This document shows positions 47,037 to 54,779 of a stretch of 64,000 nucleotides of DNA, piece by piece. The stretch is from NCBI RefSeq assembly GCF_019655055.1, contig NZ_BPFA01000008.1, positions 105,651 to 169,650 on the forward strand, written 5' to 3'. The notes under the pieces were generated by a model. It saw nothing but the letters and a program-made list of their open reading frames with translations. It ran no database searches and was not told the DNA's origin. A program made the translations under genes and the position numbers. Each line of letters begins with the position of its first letter. The stretch's first letter is position 1. This DNA is from Shewanella sp. MBTL60-112-B2 (GTDB taxonomy: Bacteria > Pseudomonadota > Gammaproteobacteria > Enterobacterales > Shewanellaceae).

Positions 47037-48404
47037 ATGAACGATTTAAAACATAGCAAGCCACCGATAAGGGAGCTATTGGTTTTAAACTTTACCAATC
47101 ACGATTTTCAAGGAGAGAGGGAGCTTAAACAATTTAATTGGCTGTGTATTCAAGCTGATAGCTTTGACTGTGCCCTACAGTATCTAAATTCAAACCAAAT
47201 AAAAATTGCTATAGCAATCATTTCAAACTCCCCTACACAAAAAATATTGCACGCCATAAATCAGCTAAATGATCATCAAAATGGCCTTGTCTGGATTGCA
47301 ATCACTGAAGAAACTCACCCACTTGATAATAAACTAACAGCTTGCTTATCCCGCTATTTTGTAGATTATCACCACCAGCCCGTTGACTGGAAACGCCTAA
47401 ACCACACTTTAGGTCATGCATATGGCATGGCTGTATTAAAAAAGTCGCTACACAGTAACCTTCAAAGTAAAAACCATGGCAATGGATTGCTGGGAAATAG
47501 CCAACTTATCAAACAACTTAAGACTAACCTATCCAAAGTAGCCGATTCAGATGAATCCGTCCTCATTAGCGGCGAAACAGGAACAGGAAAAGGACTCTGT
47601 GCCCATTTAATTCATAGCCAGTCAAGGAGAGAAACCGGTCCTTTCATCACTATCAACTGTGGAGCCTTACCTCAAAGCTTGATCCACTCTGAGCTCTTTG
47701 GTCACGAAAAAGGCGCCTTTACTGGCGCCGACAAACAGTATATTGGCCATATAGAGCGAGCTAACAAAGGCACCCTATTCTTAGATGAGATAGGTGATTT
47801 GTCGTTGGAATCGCAAGTCAATCTGTTACAGTTTTTAGAAGAGCACATTATCGAGCGCCTCGGTGGCAGCAGAAATATCCCCATTGATTGCAGAATCATC
47901 TTCGCCTCCCATGTCAATCTTGAAGCCGCTGTAGAAGAGGGGCGATTTAGAGAAGATCTCTATTACCGTATCAATATTCTACACCTCCACGCACCTAGCC
48001 TTAGAGAACATAAAGAGGACATACCACTGCTAGCCAGTGAGTACCTTGAACTATTCAATCCCGAAAGTCGGAAGTACACTCTTTCCCCGAAAGCATTGGA
48101 TACCATGCTCGCTTATGAATGGCCTGGTAATGTTAGGGAGCTGAAGAACCGTATACATAGAGCTATTATCATGGCAAATAGTGAACAGCTCAATGCTGCG
48201 GATTTAGGAATTAAAATTACCCACATTCAGCCAGATGTCAATGATGTAGTTGACTTAGCTCAACACAGGGTCGAGATTGATACCGAGTTACTACTCGATG
48301 CTATCAAACGTAATAATCACAATATCTCTGCAGCGGCGCGTGAGCTTAAGATATCAAGAACCACCTTTTACCGTTTAATTAAGAAATGCAAAATTAAACT
48401 CTAG
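47037..48404 (+). CDS. Sigma-54-dependent activator of the VpsR type with degenerate receiver
   Basis: 455 residues. The N-terminal domain (1 to about 145) resembles VpsR: FVDYHHQPVDWKRLNHTLGHAYGMA at 108-132 is the family's end-of-domain signature. The strand that would hold the phospho-acceptor (IKIAIAIIS, 55-63) has no Asp, so control by phosphorylation is unlikely. The AAA+ domain has Walker A GETGTGKG 179-186, the sigma-54-contacting GAFTGA 226-231, Walker B GTLFLDEIGDL and an R-finger region; the C-terminal Fis-type helix-turn-helix is NNHNISAAARELKISRTTFYRLI. VpsR itself controls biofilm matrix genes in Vibrio. Located between two secreted-protein genes. Weak ribosome-binding site before the ATG at 47037. 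Confidence 0.88.
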   Translation: MNDLKHSKPPIRELLVLNFTNHDFQGERELKQFNWLCIQADSFDCALQYLNSNQIKIAIAIISNSPTQKILHAINQLNDHQNGLVWIAITEETHPLDNKLTACLSRYFVDYHHQPVDWKRLNHTLGHAYGMAVLKKSLHSNLQSKNHGNGLLGNSQLIKQLKTNLSKVADSDESVLISGETGTGKGLCAHLIHSQSRRETGPFITINCGALPQSLIHSELFGHEKGAFTGADKQYIGHIERANKGTLFLDEIGDLSLESQVNLLQFLEEHIIERLGGSRNIPIDCRIIFASHVNLEAAVEEGRFREDLYYRINILHLHAPSLREHKEDIPLLASEYLELFNPESRKYTLSPKALDTMLAYEWPGNVRELKNRIHRAIIMANSEQLNAADLGIKITHIQPDVNDVVDLAQHRVEIDTELLLDAIKRNNHNISAAARELKISRTTFYRLIKKCKIKL

Positions 48405-48511
48405 AGATGGCTTCTCGAGTCCATTTGATTAGCCGAGGATCCCACATATTAATTCATTACCGTTTGTCTATAGCCCAAACTCTGTCCCAGAGGTAAAATA
48501 TAAAGCCCCCT

Positions 48512-48596
48512 TGTGAAACTCACATCTTATCTCACTTTCAAGCAAGTGAAACAGATCCATGCAATTTCAAGTGTCACAGGTGTAACTATGGTTACA
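48512..48596. promoter_or_regulatory. Cluster of smaller inverted repeats upstream of the 854-residue protein gene
   Basis: Three elements: TGTGA-AAC-TCACA (48512-48524), CTTTCA-N6-TGAAACA (48535-48553, containing one complete TGAAACA half-site) and TGTAAC-TATG-GTTACA (48581-48596, perfect 6-base arms). They lie 90-170 bp before the main palindrome and may be accessory regulator sites. Confidence 0.4.
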
Positions 48597-48668
48597 GCCG
48601 CATAAATGCACTAAGTTACAAAGCCAGCCCCATTAAAACAACAAGTTAAACACATCCCACTCTGCCCC

Positions 48669-48686
48669 TGTTTCATCAATGAAACA
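48669..48686. promoter_or_regulatory. 18-bp palindrome, putative activator-binding site (copy B)
   Basis: TGTTTCATCAATGAAACA: perfect 8-base arms around CA, sharing the TGTTTCA-N4-TGAAACA pattern with copy A at 44295. It ends 63 bp before the near-consensus sigma-54 element. Confidence 0.65.
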
Positions 48687-48748
48687 TAACGGGTGCCTTT
48701 TTAGACAGCAAATACATTTTACCTATACCAATCAGATACTTACCTCCA

Positions 48749-48764
48749 TGGCGCGTTGTTTGCT
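48749..48764 (+). promoter_or_regulatory. Near-consensus sigma-54 promoter
   Basis: TGGCGCGTTGTTTGCT matches 11 of 12 defined positions of TGGCACGN4TTGCW, with GG-N10-GC exact. The predicted transcription start is about 48775, giving a leader of about 230-240 nt before the 854-residue protein gene. Confidence 0.72.
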
Positions 48765-48789
48765 TACTATATCAGCAGCAGTTGCATGA

Positions 48790-48856
48790 AGCCTAATAAA
48801 GCTGGTTAGCAAAAACAGTTCTATTAGGCTCATCGCTCATATCGGCAAGTTGCCGA
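48790..48856 (+). other. Structured 5' leader hairpins
   Basis: Perfect 9-base arms AGCCTAATA (48790-48798) and TATTAGGCT (48822-48830), followed by the tight palindrome TCGGCAA-G-TTGCCGA (48842-48856). Both lie in the predicted untranslated leader of the secreted-protein mRNA. Neither is followed by a T-run, so they are not simple terminators. No known riboswitch class was recognised. Confidence 0.45.
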
Positions 48857-49016
48857 CAATCGCGTGACCAAATGACGTGATCATAGAGTTAAACCAAATG
48901 GTTACGTCTGACATGAAACAGACTAAGCGACAAATTAAATAGCAACACATTTAAAGACAACCAGTAAAAACTAAGCACGTTTTATCCATATTCACTTAAT
49001 TATGATGGTAAATATT

Positions 49017-51566
49017 ATGAAACGATTTAAATGCAAACGGCTTATCAAAGCGCTAGGTATTGCGCTGATAAGCTCTTCGGCTCTCTATGGTGTCACGAGC
49101 CTGACGGCAGCTAACGCACAAGATCCTGAACCACATTCAGGGCCAGGATTAATATTTCCAAATCTAACTAAAGAGCTCTGTATGGCAGATGCCTATTTAG
49201 AAGCGGATGATCGTAACTCCCTACCTAGTGACGCACTTAACTGTACTGCTAATGATGTAGAAATTACAGCGGTATTAAACCCTAGTAAAAGTGAATGTAG
49301 TATCGGAGAGATCATCGATTTTGATGCCGACATTGTTGTTAGAACTAACGCGAATGAACGTTGGGATACGACTTTCTACCTGCCGCTAACAAATCAAACA
49401 CCGAAAAACATATCGCTAGAGTTAGCAGGCGCCCCCTCTGAATTAACGTTCCCCTATTATTGCAGCATTGTGCTTCCCAATGGACAAAAAGCTGCAACCG
49501 AAGGGCAAACGTTCGCCACTCTCGATGGTGATGCGTGTGCCGATATCACCAAAAAATATGGCAATGATTCTTATGTATTAAATCAGCAACCTATTGAAAT
49601 GCTGTGTATAGATAAAGATGATGATGGTCAAGCCGATTTCCATTACTGTGCGGCCTGGGATAACCAAGAGCGGAATAACTGTACTGAAGCTAGGGATCCT
49701 GTACCCGGCCAGATTCCGAATACTAAATCCAAGTGTAATTGTGACACACTTAACATCCCGATTTTCATCAAGCCTACACCACCCACAATCACTAAAACAC
49801 TCATAAGTAGCGATACCGTTGATGAACCAGGCGGTCTGTTTAAGTATAAGGTTGACATTACTAATACCAGTCCTAAATCAGATATTTTCATTCAATCTGT
49901 AAAAGATATTATCCGTTCATCTACCGATAATACTGTGTTTGCCAATTTCGACTTAACTACCACAACCGATACCCAAATCGGTGACAACTTAACCTTGGTT
50001 GCAACACATGTTGATCACACCTGTGATACCGCTCTTGCAGAGGTGCCTGGACTTAAACTCTCCGTCGCATCTCCACAAAAGACCTGTTACATCATGGTCA
50101 AGGTGGATGATGACGATTTACCAGACGACGGTACTGATGAGCTCTATCAGGACTTTATCCGCGTAGAAGCAATAGATAAAAATGATGCCGCCGTCGGCGA
50201 TGATAACTGTGATCCAACCCGACCAGATTCTGCAGGTGGTCCATTGAATCCTGCTGGTGCAACCTGTAGTAATGTTGAAACGGTCAAAGTTCAAGACGTA
50301 GACCCAGATATCGATATTGATAAGTTCTCTATCTCAGGGCCTAATTGGACGTGTTATATGGGCGACATAGGTAATGATGGTAAGTGTAGTGGTACAGTCT
50401 TTATCGATGAGCCCGGCGGTGATGTCACTTATAAGTTGGTAATTAAAAATACCAGTAGCGTCGATCCGCTTACAATAACCTCATTGAAAGATGTTGTTGA
50501 TACGGCTTCAATAGACTTACTCACAGATATTTCTGGAAACAGTTGTGATGATTCATTGCCGATTAATTTAGCCCTTGCGGGTGAAACTGGTGACACCTTT
50601 GAATGTACTTTTAAGCGTGTTGTTAGCGGCGCTCTTAGAACCGTTAAAAACACTGCAACGGTTATTGCTTCCGAAAAAAATGGTCATAGTGAGGGCAATA
50701 CCGCAACTGCTAATGATTTTGCCGAAGTCACCATCATCGATGTCGCGCCAACGGCAGTCTTCAATAAACAAGTCAGTTTAGATGGTGTTACTTTTGCGAA
50801 GTCCGTAGAAGTAGATGAACCTGGTGGCGATGTGGTGTACAAGTTTAGTGTCAAGAACACCTCTCCGGCTAAAGAGACTATTCGTCTACTTAGTTTGACC
50901 GATCCTGTGTTAAGCGGTAGCCGTGTTACTCCAACCGCGGGCAGTACTTGTAAATTCGATGGTACAGTATCGATTGCCTACAATGTTACGTATTCATGTA
51001 CTTTCCCTGCAGCAGTAACGGGAGAGCCCGACAATCAGCTTGATAATACCGCTTATGTCACCATTACCGATGAAGAAAGTAACATCGACTCCAATACCAG
51101 CTCGGCAACTGTCACCTTTAAAGACATACCCGCTAATGCAAACTTAACGGTTAACTTGTCTACAAGGGTGTTTGTAACGGTTAACAACTTATCGACATTT
51201 GAAGATATTAAGCTAACTCACTTGAAAATAGCAGGTTTGAATATCGAAGATCTTGATCTAACTCATTACAATATCATCAATGACGGCTTTGGAGAGTTTG
51301 CTGGAGACGGACACACTTACGGTGCCTGTCATCAACCGAGTGCAATTGATCCTCAAACAATCGCGAAGAATGATGCATATCGCTGCTCATTCAGAGTAGA
51401 GGTGCTAACTGATACTGATACCGCACCTAATCTGTTAAGCCATATAGGAGGGACTGTTCCTACTGAACCTAGTGGTATATTAACCATTAAAGTTGAGGAT
51501 TTTGATGGCGGCGCAGTACAAGATAAAGACGCCACTGTTTTCGTGCATTTAGAACCAAGTCAGTAA
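49017..51566 (+). CDS. Large secreted Ig-like-repeat (DUF11-like) protein
   Basis: 849 residues from the chosen ATG 49017 (MKRFKCKRL; ATG 49002 would add five residues). Signal peptide of about 35 residues ending ANA. After an N-terminal domain of about 230 residues with many cysteines (for example CNCDTLNIPIFI), three homologous beta-sandwich modules follow, each opening with V/I-DEPGG...YK....NTS (about residues 267, 462 and 598). This is the pattern of DUF11/conserved-repeat domains in surface proteins. Cysteines in the modules occur in likely disulfide pairs. No C-terminal anchor (ends HLEPSQ). The gene follows the VpsR-like activator and a near-perfect sigma-54 promoter. A role in cell surface or biofilm matrix is inferred only. 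Confidence 0.82.
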   Translation: MKRFKCKRLIKALGIALISSSALYGVTSLTAANAQDPEPHSGPGLIFPNLTKELCMADAYLEADDRNSLPSDALNCTANDVEITAVLNPSKSECSIGEIIDFDADIVVRTNANERWDTTFYLPLTNQTPKNISLELAGAPSELTFPYYCSIVLPNGQKAATEGQTFATLDGDACADITKKYGNDSYVLNQQPIEMLCIDKDDDGQADFHYCAAWDNQERNNCTEARDPVPGQIPNTKSKCNCDTLNIPIFIKPTPPTITKTLISSDTVDEPGGLFKYKVDITNTSPKSDIFIQSVKDIIRSSTDNTVFANFDLTTTTDTQIGDNLTLVATHVDHTCDTALAEVPGLKLSVASPQKTCYIMVKVDDDDLPDDGTDELYQDFIRVEAIDKNDAAVGDDNCDPTRPDSAGGPLNPAGATCSNVETVKVQDVDPDIDIDKFSISGPNWTCYMGDIGNDGKCSGTVFIDEPGGDVTYKLVIKNTSSVDPLTITSLKDVVDTASIDLLTDISGNSCDDSLPINLALAGETGDTFECTFKRVVSGALRTVKNTATVIASEKNGHSEGNTATANDFAEVTIIDVAPTAVFNKQVSLDGVTFAKSVEVDEPGGDVVYKFSVKNTSPAKETIRLLSLTDPVLSGSRVTPTAGSTCKFDGTVSIAYNVTYSCTFPAAVTGEPDNQLDNTAYVTITDEESNIDSNTSSATVTFKDIPANANLTVNLSTRVFVTVNNLSTFEDIKLTHLKIAGLNIEDLDLTHYNIINDGFGEFAGDGHTYGACHQPSAIDPQTIAKNDAYRCSFRVEVLTDTDTAPNLLSHIGGTVPTEPSGILTIKVEDFDGGAVQDKDATVFVHLEPSQ

Positions 51567-51605
51567 CGTCATAAACGAGGAAATAATATTTAGTTTTATA
51601 TTTTA

Positions 51606-51635
51606 TAATAGGGGCAATATGCCCCTATTATTTTC
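51606..51635 (+). terminator. Terminator of the 854-residue-protein gene
   Basis: Stem AATAGGGGCA / TGCCCCTATT around ATA with a short T-rich tail, about 40 bases after the stop. Confidence 0.85.
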
Positions 51636-51704
51636 GTACTCCCAGCAAGCATACCGTACGGTTTAGAACCCACAGCCTGAATTACGTGGTTGAAAGCTGG
51701 GTAC

Positions 51705-51730
51705 AAAAAAAGCGCCTGATAGGCGCTTTT
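51705..51730 (-). terminator. Terminator of the comEC-msbA-lpxK-ycaR run
   Basis: Stem AGCGCCT / AGGCGCT with a GAT loop, T7 on the minus strand, about 16 bases after the small gene's stop. Confidence 0.88.
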
Positions 51731-51745
51731 CAATGATAGCAAAAC

Positions 51746-51919
51746 TTAGTCGGCCAATGGCTCGGCTTTGTTCTCTAGCAATACCGGAATACCGTCATTG
51801 ATTGGATAAGCCAACTTATCAGCTTTACAGATCAGCTGTTGGGTTTCTTTGTTGAATTCAAGTTTGCCTTTACACACTGGACACGCAACGATTTCGAGTA
51901 ATTTTTTATCAAATGCCAT
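51746..51919 (-). CDS. ycaR: YcaR/Trm112-like zinc-ribbon small protein
   Basis: 57 residues: [20 protein letters not shown] ... [20 protein letters not shown]. This is the short UPF0434/Trm112-like family, with CPVC as the first half of a zinc ribbon and only one Cys (LICKAD) in the second half. The gene follows lpxK by 11 bp, as in the E. coli lpxK-ycaR order, but kdsB does not follow here; the next element is the terminator. Function unknown; probably a small partner or stability factor. ATG at 51919. Confidence 0.9.
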   Translation of the reverse strand: MAFDKKLLEIVACPVCKGKLEFNKETQQLICKADKLAYPINDGIPVLLENKAEPLAD

Positions 51920-51930
51920 TTCGAATGCCT

Positions 51931-52923
51931 TTACTTATCTGCTACCAACCGATCAATTTTGGCCAGTAGTTGTTTATCAAATGAGGGAGATAGCTTCGCA
52001 TCTACCGCGAGATACCACCAGTTATCTTTTGCAAAATCGCGACATTTCACCGCATCTTTTTCTGTCATCACCAACAAACGCCCATTTGCCAATTGATTAA
52101 GGGCTGTTTCACTGTAAGTGCTATGGTCATCAAATGCTTGTGCATGTTCAACACAATAGCCTTGCGCTTGTAATGTATCGAAGAAGCGCTGTGGATTACC
52201 GATGCCGGCCATAGCGACTAATGGCTGTGACAGAGTCGGTGGTAAGCTCTCATCATGTTTGCTTGATACAGGTAACCACTTGGTTGGCTCTAGCAGCATC
52301 TGTTGCTCGCCGCTCTGGGCATCACCGCCATTAACAATAATGTGATCAACAGTTTGTAAACGCCAAGCACCTTCGCGAAGTGGTCCAGACGGCAACAACA
52401 TGCCATTACCGAGTCGGCGTTCGCCATCGAGAATGATAAGCTCGATATCGCGGCCCAGCTGATAGTGTTGCAGGCCATCGTCACTAATGATGATATCAAC
52501 GTCAAACTTCTCAAGCAGCAAATTGGCCGCATCGACACGCTTGGCGCCAACGACCATGGGTACGCCGGTGCGCGACACTATCATCGCCGGCTCATCGCCA
52601 ACACTGCTCGGTGTATCTTCTGGCAATACCGCCCTCACGCCATCTATTTCGACGCCATAGCCACGACTAATGACGCCGGGGTTAAAACCGTGTTTTCTTA
52701 ATAGCTCGATAAGGTAAATAACCGTTGGTGTTTTACCACTACCACCAACTGTAATATTACCTACGATAATCACTGGCACGGGAAACTTAATCGCCTTCTT
52801 TAACCCTAAGCGAAACAGTTGACGTCGACACCCTGTGATAACGGCAAAAAGTAATGACAGAGGCCATAACGCAAATCTCAGCGGATGGCCCTGATACCAT
52901 AGTTTATTAACCCAAGCCTGCAT
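51931..52923 (-). CDS. lpxK: Tetraacyldisaccharide 4'-kinase
   Basis: 330-residue inner-membrane lipid A kinase. N-terminal membrane-associated helix ([18 protein letters not shown]), then Walker [39 protein letters not shown] (catalytic Asp-Asp) and LPSGPLREG. It phosphorylates lipid A disaccharide before export by MsbA. Its ATG directly abuts the msbA stop. Confidence 0.96.
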   Translation of the reverse strand: MQAWVNKLWYQGHPLRFALWPLSLLFAVITGCRRQLFRLGLKKAIKFPVPVIIVGNITVGGSGKTPTVIYLIELLRKHGFNPGVISRGYGVEIDGVRAVLPEDTPSSVGDEPAMIVSRTGVPMVVGAKRVDAANLLLEKFDVDIIISDDGLQHYQLGRDIELIILDGERRLGNGMLLPSGPLREGAWRLQTVDHIIVNGGDAQSGEQQMLLEPTKWLPVSSKHDESLPPTLSQPLVAMAGIGNPQRFFDTLQAQGYCVEHAQAFDDHSTYSETALNQLANGRLLVMTEKDAVKCRDFAKDNWWYLAVDAKLSPSFDKQLLAKIDRLVADK

Positions 52924-54747
52924 TTAGCTACCGAACTGCATCTGATACAGGTTAGCGTAAACACCGCCTTTAGCTAGCAAGGTTTCATGATTGCCACGTT
53001 CAACAATCTTACCTTGGTCAACCACTAAAATTTGGTCTGCGCTTTCAATCGTCGATAAGCGATGTGCAATCACGATAGAGGTTCTGTTTTGACGTAAGTT
53101 ATCTAGGCCCTGCTGAATCGCTTTCTCTGACTCGGTATCGAGCGCTGAAGTTGCCTCATCAAGGATCAGTACAGGTGCATTACGCAGTATTGCTCTTGCA
53201 ATCGCGATACGCTGTCTTTGACCACCAGATAACATCACGCCATTCTCACCAATCTGGGTATCTAAGCCCAACTCCATCGGCTCGATAAATTCCATCGCAT
53301 GGGCAAGCGTTGCCGCTTCAATGATCTGTTCTCGAGTTGCCACACCAGGATATGCATAGGCGATATTATTGGCGATAGTGTCGTTAAATAGTGTCACTTG
53401 TTGTGAGACCAACGCTACCTGACTGCGTAAAGTTTTAAGCTTATAGTCATCAATGTTTTGTCCATCTAGGGTGATATCACCCGCTTTAAGGCCGGTATAA
53501 AAACGAGTCACTAGGCTCGCAATCGTTGACTTACCAGAACCTGAACGACCGACTAAGGCCAAGGTTTGCCCTTGCTCGACTTTAAAGTCGATACTATTAA
53601 GCGCCAGTTTGTCATGCCCTGGGTAACTAAAGTCCACATGGTTAAAGGCAAGCTCACCTTTAACACGCTCAACTTCAAGTGTACCTTTATCACTCTCTGG
53701 CTCAGTATCTAATAGCTCAAATACCGTGGTACAGGCGGCGATACCGCGCTGAAACTCGGCATTAACACGGGTTAAATTTTTAATCGGCTGTAGCATGGCC
53801 AGCATCGCGCCCAAGATAGTGGCAAAGGTACCCGCTGTTAGCTCAGCTTTCATGCTGTCGATGCTTGCTGCGTAAAGTACAAACGCCAACGCGAACGAAC
53901 CGATAATCATCACCAATGGCTGGCTGATAGCCTGAGCTGTTGCCAGCTTCATGGTTTGATAACGATTTTGAGCATTCACTTTAGCAAAGCGCTGGGCTTC
54001 AGTTTCTTGACCACCAAAAGACAACACATTCTTATGGCCTTTAATCATCTGCTCAGTAGCTGCAGTAACTCCGCCCATGGCAGTTTGAATTTGTTTAGAA
54101 ACCTTTCTGAAACGGCGACTAACAACAGTGATCACTAAACCAATAATCGGTCCAACGACCAAAATGACTAAAGAAAGTTGCCATGAGAAATAAAACATAA
54201 CAGCAATCATACCGACAACTGTAATGCTGTCTCGCACGATAGTAATTAATGCACTACCTGAAGCTCTAGCAATCTGTTCAGTGTCATAGGTGACGCGTGA
54301 GATCAAATTACCAGTATTTTCTGAGTCCATATAGCTGACGGGGAGAGTCAGGTAGTGTTCAAACACTTCTTGACGCATATCCATAATCACCCGCGCACTC
54401 ATGTAAGAGATACAATAAGTCGATAGGAAGTTTGCCAGACCACGTAACGAGAAAAGACCTATGACCACAAACGGCGCCATTAATAATACATCGCTACTTG
54501 AGTTAAAGCCGCCACCAGTTCCGAAATCGACACTGCTTAGCCCGCCAGCAGCTTGTGCTGCTTGGCCTGCCTGACCGCCAAATCCCTCATCGATAAATGG
54601 TTTGATCACCGCGATAAAAGTGGCATCGACAAGGGCGTACATCATTAGACCAATGATGGCAAAAGCTAATACTGCTTTAAGAGGCTTTAAATAGCCCAGC
54701 AGTCGCTTAAATACTGTCCAGACTTCATTTTTAGGAGATGTTGTCAT
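52924..54747 (-). CDS. msbA: Lipid A export ABC transporter
   Basis: 607 residues: six-helix transmembrane domain (about 20-340) and nucleotide-binding domain with Walker A GRSGSGKST, signature LSGGQRQR, Walker B VLILDEATSALD and the H-loop IAHRLST. It flips lipid A-core across the inner membrane. A 30-residue Gly/Ala-rich periplasmic insert (FGGQAGQAAQAAGG...) between TM1 and TM2 is longer than in E. coli MsbA. Co-directional with lpxK and comEC. Confidence 0.96.
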   Translation of the reverse strand: MTTSPKNEVWTVFKRLLGYLKPLKAVLAFAIIGLMMYALVDATFIAVIKPFIDEGFGGQAGQAAQAAGGLSSVDFGTGGGFNSSSDVLLMAPFVVIGLFSLRGLANFLSTYCISYMSARVIMDMRQEVFEHYLTLPVSYMDSENTGNLISRVTYDTEQIARASGSALITIVRDSITVVGMIAVMFYFSWQLSLVILVVGPIIGLVITVVSRRFRKVSKQIQTAMGGVTAATEQMIKGHKNVLSFGGQETEAQRFAKVNAQNRYQTMKLATAQAISQPLVMIIGSFALAFVLYAASIDSMKAELTAGTFATILGAMLAMLQPIKNLTRVNAEFQRGIAACTTVFELLDTEPESDKGTLEVERVKGELAFNHVDFSYPGHDKLALNSIDFKVEQGQTLALVGRSGSGKSTIASLVTRFYTGLKAGDITLDGQNIDDYKLKTLRSQVALVSQQVTLFNDTIANNIAYAYPGVATREQIIEAATLAHAMEFIEPMELGLDTQIGENGVMLSGGQRQRIAIARAILRNAPVLILDEATSALDTESEKAIQQGLDNLRQNRTSIVIAHRLSTIESADQILVVDQGKIVERGNHETLLAKGGVYANLYQMQFGS

Positions 54748-54779
54748 TAAGAGATTAACATATTGGCAAAAGAAGCATT

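Noticed and set aside
48724..48737. ATACCAATCAGATA as a full MITE end
   Set aside because: Only about 12 bases match and no partner end was found nearby; noted as a possible remnant only.
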